From: Batillaria attramentaria
Lineage: Eukaryota > Mollusca > Gastropoda > Batillariidae
DNA: 64,000 nucleotides
NCBI GenBank assembly: GCA_018292915.2
Contig: JACVVK020000376.1
Span: 134,501-198,500 of the forward strand
Direction of reading: 5' to 3'
The translations under genes and the position numbers were made by a program. Positions 1-18,588 of this stretch are shown one piece after another. Under the pieces are notes generated by a model, which was not told the origin of the DNA, searched no databases, and worked only from the letters and a program-made list of their open reading frames with translations. Every line of letters begins with the position of its first letter. The first letter of the stretch is position 1.

Positions 1-387
1 CAATCTCAACAGAAAGCCACAAACAGTGTGTTAAAAATAAAAAATAAAATTAAAAAAACTTTCCGACTGCAACATGCACAGTCAACTCTGTCACAGTTAC
101 AGAGTTCTCAGCGTCCCTGAAACCCCTATAAAAACCAAGGGCACCTGAATTTTTTCAGCTCAGTTTGCGTTTTGACACTGAGCGAGAAAGATCGCAGTGC
201 CTAGTCTTCTCGTGCAGCACACCTGCTAGACGCTGTAGCGATGTGTCTCGCTCACTGACCAAAAGTACAATGAAGTTACTGCAAACTCACGCTCTGGTTT
301 TATAAGGGCCTCCGAAGCGCTGAAAACTTTGCAACTGTGGCAGAGTTGCCTACATTATATGCACAGCTGAAGGAATCGCAGTTTAAA

Positions 388-398
388 ACACACACACA

Positions 399-452
<54 letters not shown>
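388..452. repeat. (CA)n microsatellite
   Basis: Nearly pure CA dinucleotide tract of about 65 bp, directly visible. Confidence 0.95.
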
Positions 453-454
<2 letters not shown>

Positions 455-699
455 GTCTGCGGCTTTTTGTTGAAATTGCAGACCTTTAACGATGGGAACG
501 CCAGGGGCATGACTGTTATTGTCACATTTACAAACCCCGAAAATACTTTGTATGTACAGGTGTATAACTCATGCTACCGCTTCTTTGGTCACATACAGAC
601 GTCAGGTTTAGCGGGCCAACCCTATTTAAGGTGACAGATACGACAGTATGGGGGAGTGGCAAGTATGAGTATCCCTCGTTGTTGACTCCTTTTTAGGAT

Positions 700-890
700 T
701 CGGCCCACTTTGCGAAAATCAGGCAAGACTGACGGTTCATTCACGGCCCTTACTGCAGCAAACAGGAGTATAATTAAAGTGCAACACTACCACAAAGCCA
801 AATTTAAATCCATGCTGACATTAATTAATTATGTTTTTTTTTTTTTAAATTTGTCAGACCAATGGTGCACAACCCCCAAGCTTACTTTGT
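700..890 (+). repeat. Dispersed repeat, copy 1 of 3
   Basis: The core GCAAGACTGACGGTT and the later string TTACTTTGTAGGAATTG recur at 6215-6390 in the same orientation and, inverted, at 6780-6990. The family is unknown. The ORF it contains is not conserved between copies. Confidence 0.5.
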
Positions 891-1503
891 AGGAATTGTT
901 AATTTCTTGTTCCTCTTGATCATGTCATCGATCATTGTGTAGGTCATCGGTCATGATTCACAGACCTTTTAAATTACGTGATCAGACCAGACAACACCCC
1001 CACCCCACCCCGCCACCACCACCACCACCACCACCACCACCAACCCAGCCTCTCCCCCCCAAGCCAGCACGAGCTCCGAAACCTCGTCATTTTCCCTTTG
1101 GCTATTCTTGTCTCCTAAAAGGATTGTCCTTATTTCCGAGCAGTACCGAAATGCCACCTTTGACAGGCGTTAACAAATTCACATAAATTCACCAATAGTG
1201 ATCGCGGTCTGTGCGTTCTTCTCGTGTTCTTCCGGAAGGGAGAAAACTGTCGCATTTGTCAAAGGTTTAAGCGATGAGGTCACAAAAAGATGGTAGTACA
1301 TAAACAGTAGTAGATGAAAGAGTCGCACCTTTGACGTACAAATTCACGCGCTCGGGAGAAAAAATGCGATCACGCCTTTCAAGATTTTGAAAACGCATTG
1401 ACACATGGTAAAACAAATGACTGTCGTAACAGATCACGTGGGTGTTAGAAGTGAAAGGAACATGATGTATCTAAAGTTAAAAAAGCGAGGTACATTCTGG
1501 CAA

Positions 1504-1505
<2 letters not shown>

Positions 1506-1563
<58 letters not shown>
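1506..1563. repeat. (CT)n microsatellite
   Basis: Pure CT tract of about 57 bp. Confidence 0.95.
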
Positions 1564-1567
<4 letters not shown>

Positions 1568-1741
1568 TTGTTGTGAACTTTTGTTTTGCTGCTTTTTGTT
1601 TTGGTTTTTTTTTTGTCTTGTTTCTGGTTGTTTGGTTGGTTGGTTGGCTGGTTGTTTCTTGTCGTTTGGGGATTTTTTTTTTAATTTTGTCGTGTTACAT
1701 GTATTTGTGGTTTTTGGGGGTTTTGTTTTGGGGTTGTTGTT

Positions 1742-1775
1742 ATTGTTGTTGTTTTTGTTTGTTTGTTTGTTTGTT

Positions 1776-1839
<64 letters not shown>

Positions 1840-1930
1840 GTTTGTTTGTTTGTTTGTTTGTTTGTTTGTTTGCTTTTCTTTTTTCTTTTCTTTTTTTTTT
1901 TTTTTTTTTGGGGGGGGGTGGTTTGGCTTT
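1742..1930. repeat. Compound GTTT/GT/T/G low-complexity tract
   Basis: Successive (GTT)n, (GTTT)n, (GT)n, (GTTT)n, T-run and G-run blocks. It creates spurious Cys/Val/Phe-rich ORFs. Confidence 0.95.
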
Positions 1931-2614
1931 TATTGTTGTTGTTGTTGTTGTGAACGTTTTGTTTGTGTTGTTTGTTTCCTAGTTGTTGTTATTGTTGTTG
2001 TTGTTGTTTGTTTGTCCGTTTTTGTTTTTTGTTTTTGTTGTTTTTTGAGGGGGGTGGGGAGTACGGGCTAGTCACTAGACAAACTGAAGCTGTGCCCTTT
2101 ATTGCTGCTCGAATGTGTATTTATATAGGTGTCTATGTTGCTTCCTGTAGTACATTAACATCAACATCCCCCGATAAAGACTCACCTCTGGATTCACCTA
2201 TGGACCTCTCTACTATACCTTGGCAACTAGTGCCGCTTCCTTCCCGTGCATGCAGTACCAATCTGCCGGAGGCGTGCTACATGCAGGATTGTTCACAACA
2301 AAGTACATGTGATGGACTGTGTGTATGTGCCGTGCCTCGTGTGTGAAATTGCCTAGATTCGTGAAATGTTCAGCGACTCTCTCTGCCTTATTTCATGAAC
2401 TCGGCAGTTCATTGTTTACAGTGTGAAATGATTTTGAAAACTAAGTTGCTTTTTTTCATGAAATAATATGCTAAGGGCAAAACTGCCCAGTTCCTGTGTT
2501 TGGCAAAGAATATTTGCAAATGAATGAAAGATGATCTGCCTAGAAAATAGCCTGCCTAATTCACGAAAAAGGCAACTTTTCAACATCATGAGAGTAGGAA
2601 AAGTTGCCAGGTTC

Positions 2615-2882
2615 CGCATGTAAAAGTCGGGGTTAGGGAGTTTAGCCCCGGGTCAGAGCCTAACCTTGAACTAAACTAGCTCTAGGGTTAATTTTTTTTT
2701 TTTTTGTAAATCAGGAAGCGGGTCCATTCCAGCAAAGTGCCTATGCCATTAAAGAAAGGATTTTTGTCTTTCTTTCTTCGTTTCCTTTTTTATTTAATTT
2801 TCTTTTGGGGTTTCTTTTGTCCTAGTCTGGGTTAGACCCGTAGCCGTGGGTTAAATTAACCTCGAGTTTTACATACGGGTCC
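2615..2882 (-). mobile_element. MITE-like element, family M, copy 1
   Basis: About 270 bp with imperfect terminal inverted repeats. The right end read in reverse begins ACCCGTATGTAAAACTCGAG, and the left end begins CGCATGTAAAAGTCGGGG. The same element recurs at 4558-4846, 60900-61145 and 63039-63362. It has no coding capacity, which fits a non-autonomous DNA transposon. The family name is unknown. Confidence 0.75.
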
Positions 2883-3199
2883 AGATGAAAGCTTGTGGGG
2901 CCGGGTCTTTCAAGCGCAGCGAAGGTGAGGCTATTTTCGGATTGGCTAGAAATGAAGAGGTCTATGGTCTTCTAATCGTGTCTACTGAGTCACAGCTGTT
3001 GTTACCCCAGTCGTAGTTGATAAACGTCCCATTGTAGCCTGACCTGTCCCATGGTGAGGAAACTGCCCAGTGAGTTACTGTCCAGTCTGGGTGAGCCTCA
3101 CCTGTCGCGCTTTTGCGTCATTGGCACTTGATGAGAAACTCGGCGTCTTTTCGTCGAAAAAAGTAATAGTTTTCCGCGAAAATGTAGAATGAGTTTTTA

Positions 3200-3270
3200 T
3201 TCTGCAGAAATTTTGTGACCGATTTTTTCTGCACCTACATTGAGTACTGTTTCATGGTGAACTGCTCGGT

Positions 3271-3315
<45 letters not shown>

Positions 3316-3448
3316 TGTTTTGTTTTTTGATGATCTCAAAAAAAAAATTGATCGCGAACTACATTCAGTACTTTTTCATGATGAACTGCTAGGAATCGTT
3401 TGTTTTTTTTTTTTGTTTTTTTTTGGGGGGGGGGGGATAAAATTGATC

Positions 3449-3460
<12 letters not shown>
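3200..3460. repeat. Diverged tandem duplication with (TTG)n and homopolymers
   Basis: A segment around TACATTGAGTACTGTTTCATG is repeated about 120 bp downstream as TACATTCAGTACTTTTTCATG, followed by a further partial copy starting AATTGATCGCGAA. A (TTG)n tract at 3268-3316 and T/G runs separate the copies. Confidence 0.6.
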
Positions 3461-3485
<25 letters not shown>

Positions 3486-4393
3486 CTTACGGACAAACTT
3501 CTTTTCCGCAAATAAATTGCCGTTTTTCGAGGAGAAAAAGTCTTCACAAAAGAAGACCTTTTGTGTGTTTGGGGTGGGGAGGGGGTAGGGGAGGGGTGGG
3601 CTTTTCACCAAATTTCGACTGCGTGAACTGGCCTAGTGCACGCGTTGGACTCGAAAAAATGTTTTGTAACTGACAGCGGCTCCCCGTGAGACACGAGGAA
3701 GTGACCGGGAAACTGTCCCTCTGATCACAGGAATATGAAACTGATCTACTGGCCATGCGCCAGCGTAAGCTCCCGTCAATCATTTGTCTCGCGCAGCATC
3801 GCCGGTCATCACGAGCGCGCCTCGGCCCCATCCTTCACAGACGAGGCTGCACCCAATCCCCCGTTGTCTTACACGTCACCAAGACGTACGTCACGGAGAA
3901 ACCTACAGCACGAGGGCTAGTCGAGATTGCGAAAAGTGTTTCCTGTGCTTCTATGACTTGAACATGTAAAATAACGATTGCTTTCAGGTGAAGTCACATA
4001 TCTCACGAAATGCACATGTTTTAGCAAGTTGTTAACAAGTCGTTTTCTGGTTGAAGGGCCCTTTGTCAACCGGAAAGCAACTTTTGACTAACACTTCACT
4101 ACAATGTAAAGCCATGGAGACACAGGACAGGTTTATGGCCATTTTCAAGAACACGTACAAGAACATGTGTCGTGGGTGTGTGTTATGGCTTTTGTCCATT
4201 CGCTCATCACAGTCCATACACACACCACACATATGAACTACATTACTCAAGCCTCAGTACATTTGTACGGCATACGACAATGCTGTGTCACTTGGGACAC
4301 AATATCGCATCTGAAACCATTGTGGTGTCTCTGGTTGGCGTATATTATGTTGTTCTATGTAGTACGTAGAAGTGTAGCGCGTACTGAGCAGAC

Positions 4394-4455
4394 GAGTGAG
4401 TGAGTGAGTTTTTAGGGCTTAAAGCCGCGCAAGCCACAAAGACTAATTCGCGGCT
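4394..4455 (+). repeat. Short dispersed repeat ending in (GAGT)n
   Basis: The block GTTTTTAGGGCTTAAAGCCG and the following bases up to CGGCTGT recur almost identically at 58907-58970. A related inverted copy with a (TAAC)n tail lies at 37375-37479. Probably a SINE 3' module. Confidence 0.6.
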
Positions 4456-4557
4456 GTACTGAGCAGACGACGTTATTTGGTTGCGGAGTGACCACCAGTT
4501 AGACAGCGCTGATTGGTGGCTATTTTTAGCAACCTTATCGATCGGCGTGTAGTGCAG

Positions 4558-4846
4558 AGCCCGTATGTAAAACTCGAGGTTAATTTAACCCGCGGCTACG
4601 GGTCTAACCCAGACTAGGACAAAAGGAGCCCCACAACAAAATTAAATTTAAAAAAAAAGGAAGCGAAGAAAGAAAGACAAAAAATCTCTCTATAACGGCA
4701 TAGGCACTTTTCTGGAATGGACCCGCTTCCTGATTTAAAACAACCAAAAAAAAACCAAAAAAAAAAAACCCTAGAGATAGTTTATTTTGAGGTTAGACTC
4801 TAACCCAGGGCTAAATTCCCTAACCCCGACGTTTATATGCGGGCCC
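4558..4846 (+). mobile_element. MITE-like element, family M, copy 2
   Basis: Same family as 2615-2882 in the opposite orientation, with both termini present (CCGTATGTAAAACTCGAGG at the left, TATATGCGGGCCC at the right). The central part is A-rich here. Confidence 0.75.
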
Positions 4847-5089
4847 TGGTGTGGAAGCGCAAAGCGATAGGAAGTCATATAATTACCATTAGAAGCCGCA
4901 ACGTCACGAAAATGGTCGCTGTGACAAAAAAACAAAAACCCATCATTCTATTCATTTGGCAAACAGCATTAGAGCCTAGTGAGCGGCAGTTTTTACCCCC
5001 CCCCCCCACCCCCCGAACTCATTACGAAACACGTCATACCAATAAAGACGTCATTTATTTGAAACATACGGCTTCACCTGAGTGAGGGG

Positions 5090-5475
5090 AGCCGGGGTGG
5101 CCGAACGGTAGAGCGTTGGACTTTAATGCTCGGGTCGTGAGTTCGTATCCCGGCTGGGGCCAAATATTTGTGCTGGCTTTTTCATCGTTGCCCCGTCTGT
5201 GAAATAATAATAATAATAATGAGTATTGTATAGGCGCTTTACCCAATTTCATGAATCGGCTCAAAGCGCCGCGAACTGAACCCAGCACGCTCACGTGAAT
5301 CACACACATTCTCTCACACACTGGACATAAACACATTACAATTACGTCGTGCGAAGGGTCAGCTCAGCTATTTAATATTCGGACTTCAGAATTGCACTTC
5401 TTTTTCAAATTTTGTGGGCTGAAATCACCTGTATGTGGTGGAAAAGGACGTTAAGCCCCAAAACACCCACCCACC
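5090..5475 (+). mobile_element. tRNA-derived SINE (family A) with nested insertion
   Basis: The head has a tRNA-like A box (TGGCCGAACGG) and B box (GAGTTCGTATCC), then the family-A body. The body is interrupted after CCCCGTCTGTGA by a second repeat (about 5200-5364). It resumes with CACCTGTATGTGGTGG and ends AACACCCACCCACC. Family A occurs at least ten times in this window, in both orientations. Confidence 0.8.
5200..5364 (+). repeat. Tail-module repeat (family T), copy 1
   Basis: (AAT)n followed by GAGTATTGTATAGGCGCTTT and a body with the paired GCGCTTT/AAAGCGC motif. It is nested in a SINE. Other copies: 7884-8062 (inverted), 19205-19363, 37022-37149, 43183-43336. Confidence 0.7.
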
Positions 5476-5962
5476 TTCACCTGAGTGAGAAAAAAAAATT
5501 CGTATCGAAGCAGCGACAGGAAAACAAATCCGCCCTCTTGCCTGACCCCTATGACAGTGACGTGTTTGATGGATTTGGTGACCATCAAATCGGATGTTGT
5601 CTTTCACTTGAGCGCATTTGTCTTATTTTGGTCCGGCGCCGTCGCACGGAATGATCAATGGGTGTACATAAATATAGCCTGGCTGTTGCATGGAAGGAAG
5701 ATGTAGGACTCAGAGTGTTTGTCACGATGTAGATGACTCTTCGTGTGGGATGGAGGGGGTGGGGGTGGGACAAGTGTGTGTGGTGATGGGGGGGGGGGGG
5801 GGGGGGGGGACGGAGGCTTGAAGCTTAGGGTCAGAGACTGACTCCTTGTTTAGAAGGGGAGGATGGGGCGGAGGTGGGGGGGGTGGGGGGGGGGGGTGTT
5901 AGGATGGAAGCTGTGGGTGAAGGGGAGGGGTGGTTCGTTCACAGCTGGAGACGGTGACTGCA

Positions 5963-5969
5963 TATAAAA
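5963..5969 (+). promoter_or_regulatory. Gene 1 TATA box
   Basis: TATAAAA in the context GCATATAAAACGG. Transcription would be expected to start about 30 bp downstream (near 5993). It precedes a GC-balanced, ATG-free stretch ending in a good donor at 6074, which supports a real core promoter. There is no experimental evidence. Confidence 0.55.
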
Positions 5970-5992
5970 CGGAAGAATCGTGCGGTTTCCTT

Positions 5993-6073
5993 TGAGAGCT
6001 ACCTAACCTCCAGCCTTCACACCGCACCGACCCTAAGCGTCGTTTACACATTTCAAGGAACCGCCACGATCCT
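5993..6073 (+). other. Gene 1 putative non-coding first exon
   Basis: The stretch lies between the TATA box and the donor GTGAGT at 6074 and has no ATG. The 5'UTR intron would end at the acceptor CAG 7142-7144, 16 bases before the start codon at 7161. The start coordinate is estimated from TATA spacing. Confidence 0.5.
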
Positions 6074-6214
6074 GTGAGTTGTTTTCGCCACTCTTCCAAT
6101 TACGTGTTTGAAAGGAGAATTGTAAAGTCAACCTATTCGCAGAAATCGGTAGGGTTACACTGCAACTGTGTCTGTGATTCGTGGGCTGGTAGGCTGCTTG
6201 TTTTAGCGTTTAAC

Positions 6215-6990
6215 ACTTTTTGTACCGCGCGCGTGTATCTCACTTTTTGACTCTGTTTGTGGTTTGGATCGTGTATGCGAAATTCAGGCAAGACTAACGG
6301 TGCAGCCGTAATTTTTTTTTTTTTTTTTTTTAGTGAGGCCACAAGTGCGCGACTACAAACTTACTTGGTAGGAATTGAGTTAATGTCTTTTTTTTTTTTT
6401 TCAACCACATACTGGTGATTGGAGACAGTTTGAAAGGGGAAATCTGGCTTAGTAAAGTCAAGTCAAGTCAAAGTCAAGTCAGGTCAAAATACTGTATTTA
6501 TCCCCCTAGGGCAGGTCATGCTGGCGAGCATAAGACACATAAAAGAAGTTAAGATCACTAAACTCATAAATAAAAATGTTTAACAATGCATCACAGAAGC
6601 GGAAAGAGCAGCTTATTAAAACTACATCACAATAATTATGGCATTCAGTGCTACTCATTGAGAAGGGATATTGCAGTTGGAATAAAAGAGAACTTTCGAC
6701 GGTTAGTTTTACAGAAGTGGACTCTGAATCTTCGACCAGAAGGCAAATGTTCAAACTCTCTATTGAACGCAAAAGTGTTGCACTGTGGCTATATTTGTGT
6801 CTACTGCAGTAAGAGCCGTCAAGGAACCGTTAATCTTGCCGGATTTTCCTATACACGGCCAAAACCGTAAAAGGGTCCAAATTAATACGTGGGATACTCG
6901 TGCGGCGCGATACAAAGTGTGTTCAAGTCTCATCTTCCATCAAGACTTAACTCACAAATCGTTCAAATCGCATTCAAAACTCTACTAATC
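6215..6990. repeat. Inverted pair of the dispersed repeat, flanking a LINE 3' tail
   Basis: The segment 6215-6390 contains GCAAGACTAACGGTGCAGCC. Its inverted counterpart at 6780-6990 contains CCGTTAATCTTGCCGG. Between them lies a LINE 3' end in minus orientation with an (AAGTC)n tail. The two arms are diverged. Confidence 0.5.
6450..6570 (-). mobile_element. LINE 3' end with (AAGTC)n tail
   Basis: The tandem tail GTCAAGTCAAGTCAAAGTC is followed by a TTTATCCCCCTAGGG-type 3'UTR end. It is the same kind of end as at 44157 (CAAGTT tail). Only the 3' end is present. Confidence 0.45.
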
Positions 6991-7093
6991 ACTAAGATAT
7001 ATTAATTGGAGATACAGGCGCACAACTGTTCCAGAACATTAGTCGGCCTCTGTACTGTCGTGTAAACACTAAGCATTAGCGTCTGAATTGTCC

Positions 7094-7131
<38 letters not shown>

Positions 7132-7160
7132 CTGTGATGTGCAGACAACCATCAGACACA

Positions 7161-14201
<7,041 letters not shown>

Positions 14202-14661
14202 AGGTGGGTCGGATTTTTGTCACCTTGTGGTGGGTCAGTTTAGAGAGGACCCAGTCGTCATGATCTTTCTATACTTTACAGGCAAGGAAAAGTATGGAAC
14301 AACGTAACGTAGAACAAATTTAATCCTAACGTTTTATTACAGAAAACAGTAGAGCACAGGGCCCCAATGCAGTGGTGGTTTTCGGCAAATTTCCTCCGTC
14401 CGCGTCACCGTTAAAAACGACCGTTTATCTTGCCATTTTCACTATATATAAATGGGCTTTTGAGGGTATGCACACAGCATGCGTGTCTGCGGGCACAGCA
14501 ATGTGCGGGACTCCGTTCTAAATACTGTAACTGTTAGATAAGATTACCAATTTTTGACGTACTGAAATTAGCCTATTAGCAATCATTGAATGACAGAAAT
14601 ATCGATATGCTTGTGGGTTACATCTTTTGGATAATATAAATTTGCAGACAGCTCAAATACG

Positions 14662-14667
14662 AATAAA
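14662..14667 (+). terminator. Gene 1 polyadenylation signal candidate
   Basis: AATAAA 460 bp after the stop, followed by a T/G-rich downstream region. Alternatives are at 15376 and 15703. Confidence 0.45.
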
Positions 14668-14669
14668 AC

Positions 14670-15437
14670 AGTTTTGTTGTTGTTGTTTGTTGTTCGTTGT
14701 TTAGTCTTAGTAAGTTTGTTTGTTTGTTTGTCACTGTTTGTTTGGTTGAATCGGTTGGTTTGTTTGGTTGTTTGTTGGTTGGTGGCTAGTTGGTTGAGTT
14801 TGTGTTGTTGTTGCTGGGTTGTTGTTGTTTGTTTGTTGTTTTTTGTGGGTTTTTTGGTTGTTGTTTTTGTTGTTGTTGATGTTGTTGTTTAGAGGGGAGG
14901 GGGGTTGGGGGTTTTCTTTGTTTAGTGGTTGTTGTAGCTGTTGTTGTTATTGTTGTTGTTGTTGTTGTTCGTCTACTTGTGCTTCCTAAAACTAGCACAG
15001 AAACACCCATACTGCAACATAACTTTTTTTTCTTTTCTTTTTTTTTTTGGAACAGTTGCGTTTGTGAGTCTGGTGTTGATATTTTAACTTCATGTCTGTT
15101 TTTTTTTTCGATGTCATATAGGGTGCCTTTGAAAGCCAGCTTGGTTGCGGCGGTGTAAAGTAGCTCTTCCGTCTAGCGCTTGCCACGTGACTTCGATTGC
15201 TATGGTTACCACCGGAAACACGTCACGAGCTTCCTCTGACGTCACAGATCGGGTATGACGAAGCTAGTCCACCGAGAAAGCCAGCTAAAGTTTCGCATTA
15301 TGTACAGTGCGTTTGGATCGCTGAATGTCCAGTGTTCAGTTTTGAAGCAGCGCGCGATGATCTTATTTTTCAAGTAAAATAAACTGCCTGATTGGCATAA
15401 AAAAATTCTGGTTCTTTTCTTTCATTTTTACAACATT

Positions 15438-15440
<3 letters not shown>
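14670..15440. other. Intergenic spacer with (TTG)n-rich low complexity
   Basis: GTT/GTTT-rich tracts (14674-14970) and unique sequence. I see no gene. AATAAA-like hexamers are at 15376. Confidence 0.6.
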
Positions 15441-15516
<76 letters not shown>

Positions 15517-15543
15517 GTGCTCTCTCTCTCTCTCTCTTAAATG

Positions 15544-15604
<61 letters not shown>
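15440..15604. repeat. (TG)n ... (AC)n inverted microsatellite pair
   Basis: A 76-bp TG tract, a (CT)n bridge and a roughly 58-bp AC tract. The two dinucleotide tracts are inverted with respect to each other and could form a hairpin. Confidence 0.9.
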
Positions 15605-15607
<3 letters not shown>

Positions 15608-16144
15608 TGCTCTTCTTACGTAAAGTGATGGGCCGTAGAACGTAGAGTGACTCGCACACTTCAACAAAATTGATTTGCACAAAGTTGATTTGAATGTTAA
15701 CTGTAATAAAACTTTCCTAACTTAATCTGCAGGGGACGCGCACTAAATTTTGACAGTTAAACTCCACTAACTGATAACACGTCCCTTCGCGTCAATGATT
15801 ATAGTTTTGCAATAAATCTTATCGCATGTATAAAAGATCTATATACACATGGATAGATTGCTCCGTTAATGCGAAGGAATGACAGAAGTAATGAAACACA
15901 CCGCCTTTTCCCCCCGCAGCAATCTTATAATGTCCTCGGAAGTTAAAGAAATGAAGCAACGTTAACACTATGACTTATCCACTTACTCAACCCTCACCAT
16001 GCAAACGATTGAGGAAGTTGAGACTAAGCCTTGTGCTAGTCCCACATAGAGAAATGCTCCCGTCGGCGTTTTACAAAATCTGTAGATGACGTTGCAAACT
16101 TGTCAGCCTTTGAGTGATGAGCCTACAACTTGACCAATCCCGTC

Positions 16145-16155
16145 ATATATATATA
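16145..16155 (+). promoter_or_regulatory. Gene 2 TATA-like element
   Basis: TATATATATAT. About 45 bp downstream a strong donor (CAAG/GTAAGA, cut after 16198) defines a short non-coding exon. The alternating TA tract is low complexity, so the call is tentative. Confidence 0.4.
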
Positions 16156-16520
16156 GTCCAGGGCAAATTAATTCCTAGTTTCAGAATTACTCATCAAGGT
16201 AAGAAATGATTTTCGATGTTTCGTGTCTGATGTTCTAGCTGCGTGGTCAAATGGGCGTTTAGCAAAACAAAATAGTTGGGTGCATAATTGTATGCTTATG
16301 TTATAGTACTGGTAAATTAATTCCTGGATTTAAAATCACTCCTCGGGAGAAATCATTTCACAGTTATGGAATTTTTCGTCACGGTAAGAACTATCATCCG
16401 ATACTTGTGTTTGATGGTCTGGCAGTGATAGTCAGCAAAACAGAAACATGCAGACCTAATCATACTATAGTACTGGCAAATTAAGAGATTAGTATGGCTC
16501 AGAATGCAACACGCTGACGT
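16150..16520 (+). repeat. Tandem copies of the gene 2 first-exon/donor segment
   Basis: The string AAATTAATTCCT with the downstream donor AGGTAAGAAAT recurs at 16312 with CGGTAAGAACT (donor at 16384). A third partial copy starts at 16468 (TAGTACTGGCAAATTAAG). Units are about 150-185 bp. Confidence 0.7.
16170..16198 (+). other. Gene 2 putative non-coding first exon
   Basis: It ends ACTCATCAAG before GTAAGAAATG. The next acceptor compatible with the gene is CAG at 17503-17505, directly before the start codon. The 5' boundary is estimated from TATA spacing. Confidence 0.4.
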
Positions 16521-16661
16521 TCGATGGCCCTGCGAACGACGAAAACTCAACCGTCCGTATACGACGGTTGAGTTGTTTGTCGGTTGTCGTCAGCCACCGG
16601 CTGCTGCGTTTTGGCTTCAGTCAGCTGAAGACAAGCCTGTCTGTGCATGTATTTGTGTATG

Positions 16662-16817
16662 AGTCTTAGCAATATGATGGTAGACACCTCCAGAACAGCC
16701 CACAACGATCTTTGAGCTTAGCAATATGATGGTAGACACCTCCAGAACAGCCCACAACGATCTTTGAGCTTAGCAATATGATGGTAGACACCTCCAGAAC
16801 AGCCCACAACGATCTTT
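16662..16817 (+). repeat. 52-bp perfect tandem triplication
   Basis: The unit TTAGCAATATGATGGTAGAC and following bases up to CAACGATCTTTGAGC occurs three times with essentially no mismatch, so it is recent. Confidence 0.9.
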
Positions 16818-17239
16818 GAGCTTAAAACCAGTAGCAATAGGGGGCCTTTATGGTTGACAAAGAAAGCCTGAAATGATCCAAAATAACGTACTACAAGATT
16901 TCCCAAAGCGGAAAAGTCACCTTTTGGACGCTGCAGGAGAGACAATAGCGCTGGTACAGGCCAAAACTCAGCCCGAATAATGCAGCTCAAAACTGAGGTG
17001 CCCTGCGTACTGTGCAAACGGAGAGAACGTGGTTCTTCGCCGGGCTGCTGTAGTAAAGGAACGTGATCTTGAGTAGACAGACCCTGCAGCAGTTGTTGTT
17101 GTTGTTGTTGTTGTTTGTTTCTTTGTTTCTTTGTTTGTTTGTTTTTAAGATCTCCTACAAATGATACGCAAGAAGGCAAGGAAACTAATTTCGCTACACA
17201 TTTTTCAAGGTGTCATCTATCGCGGTGCCACACAGGAAG

Positions 17240-17240
<1 letters not shown>

Positions 17241-17322
<82 letters not shown>
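17241..17322. repeat. (CA)n microsatellite
   Basis: Pure CA tract of about 82 bp in the gene 2 5'UTR intron. A C-run lies at 17384-17410. Confidence 0.95.
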
Positions 17323-17324
<2 letters not shown>

Positions 17325-17505
17325 TAATAAAAGCACGTGCTGCGTTGCCACTGATATGCGGTGCACACATATGATTGTACTAGCCCCCCCCCCCCCCCCC
17401 CCCCACCCCCCACCCCTTGAATGTTAATCACTATTTTAATCAGCATTGAAAAGAACACGTAACAAACTCCACGGCGTGTGTTTATCGCGTGTTTTGCACG
17501 TGCAG

Positions 17506-17608
17506 ATGGCGGTGGCAAGAGCGTTGTGCGTACTGTTGTTAGTCGGGGCTGTGACGTCACGACCCAGCGTGGAGACCCGCTCAAAGAGGGCATCCGAAAC
17601 TCCTTCAG
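17506..17608 (+). CDS. Gene 2 coding exon 1 (signal peptide and pro-site)
   Basis: It encodes MAVARALCVLLLVGAVTS and then RPSVETRSKRASETPS. The ATG follows CACGTGCAG immediately. Donor GTAAGT at 17609. RSKR fits a furin-type processing motif. Confidence 0.8.
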
Positions 17609-18331
17609 GTAAGTCATGATGTATTCTGCATCAGACAAAAGGAATAGTTGACCGTTTCCGATTTCACAATTAAACCAAAGTAACTAAATGAATAAATCAA
17701 TGAGTTATGTCTTCCCCATCAAACAAAAACAAAGCTTAAAAACAACAAAAACAAAAAAAGAAGGAAAAAGACGTTAAACTACCCCCCCCCCCCAAAAAAA
17801 AAAGTCCGTTTTCCGTTCCATGACCCGAATAAATAAAATCAATCAATTAACTGGTAGGTACTTTCCTTATTAGGAAAAAAACACACACAAAAAAATGTCC
17901 GTTTCCGACTTCACGATCCGAATGAATAAGTCAATGAATAAAATAAAATATAATAAAATGACTAATGAATACATACATGCATAAATTAGGGTAGGTAGGC
18001 TGTCTTTCACTCATTTTAATTTAATATAGATCCCCCGGAAGAAGGGGAGCCAGGGTAGCTGAACGGTAGAGCGCTGGTCTTTCAATACTCAGGTCGTGAG
18101 TTCGAATCCCGGCCGGGGCCAAATATTTATGCTGGCAATTTTCTTGTTGCCCCGTCTTCGATATCACCCATACATGGTGGAAAAAAGGACATTAAACCCT
18201 AAAACGCCTACCCACCCTCTACTTCTCTCTCTGAGCGGCAGATACGTAAAATATCTATGTGAGCAGCTGCGTCAACGTCTGTACCGTTGAAAAATGAGTA
18301 ATGCTACCTTCAATTATTAACTTACTTTCTG

Positions 18332-18371
<40 letters not shown>

Positions 18372-18546
18372 GCCCGTTATACCCGTTTTTTTATCGCTAT
18401 GCTTCTTTTGTATTGTATTGATCATTTATCTCTGTGTGTGTGATTTCTTTGTAGTTTAGTTTTCCTAGTTTAGCAAGGGCAAGATGGAAGACAGGTCGTT
18501 GTACCTATATCTTTTTATCCTTGGAAAATGAAGTTTCGTTCGTTCG

Positions 18547-18588
<42 letters not shown>

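Larger units (their letters stand above)
1..5960. other. Repeat-rich intergenic region, no convincing gene
   Basis: No open stretch here has splice sites, codon structure or a recognisable domain. It holds microsatellites (388-452 CA, 1506-1563 CT, 1742-1930 compound), two MITE copies (2615-2882, 4558-4846), a SINE with a nested insertion (5090-5475) and a duplicated segment around 3200-3460. A TATAAAA-like string near 126 is followed by no open frame that I can support. The ORFs at 935, 1405, 1581, 1763 and 1963 are translations of simple repeats. Confidence 0.6.

Noticed and set aside
120..320. TATA box at ~126 with a short ATG frame at 270
   Set aside because: The frame closes after 11 codons and no donor or downstream exon with coding features can be linked.
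5100..5165. Functional tRNA gene
   Set aside because: A and B boxes are present, but the cloverleaf is imperfect and the same head occurs many times joined to one SINE body.
5789..5900. G-runs as a biological signal
   Set aside because: Long homopolymers here and elsewhere may be partly sequencing or assembly artefacts; no supporting context.
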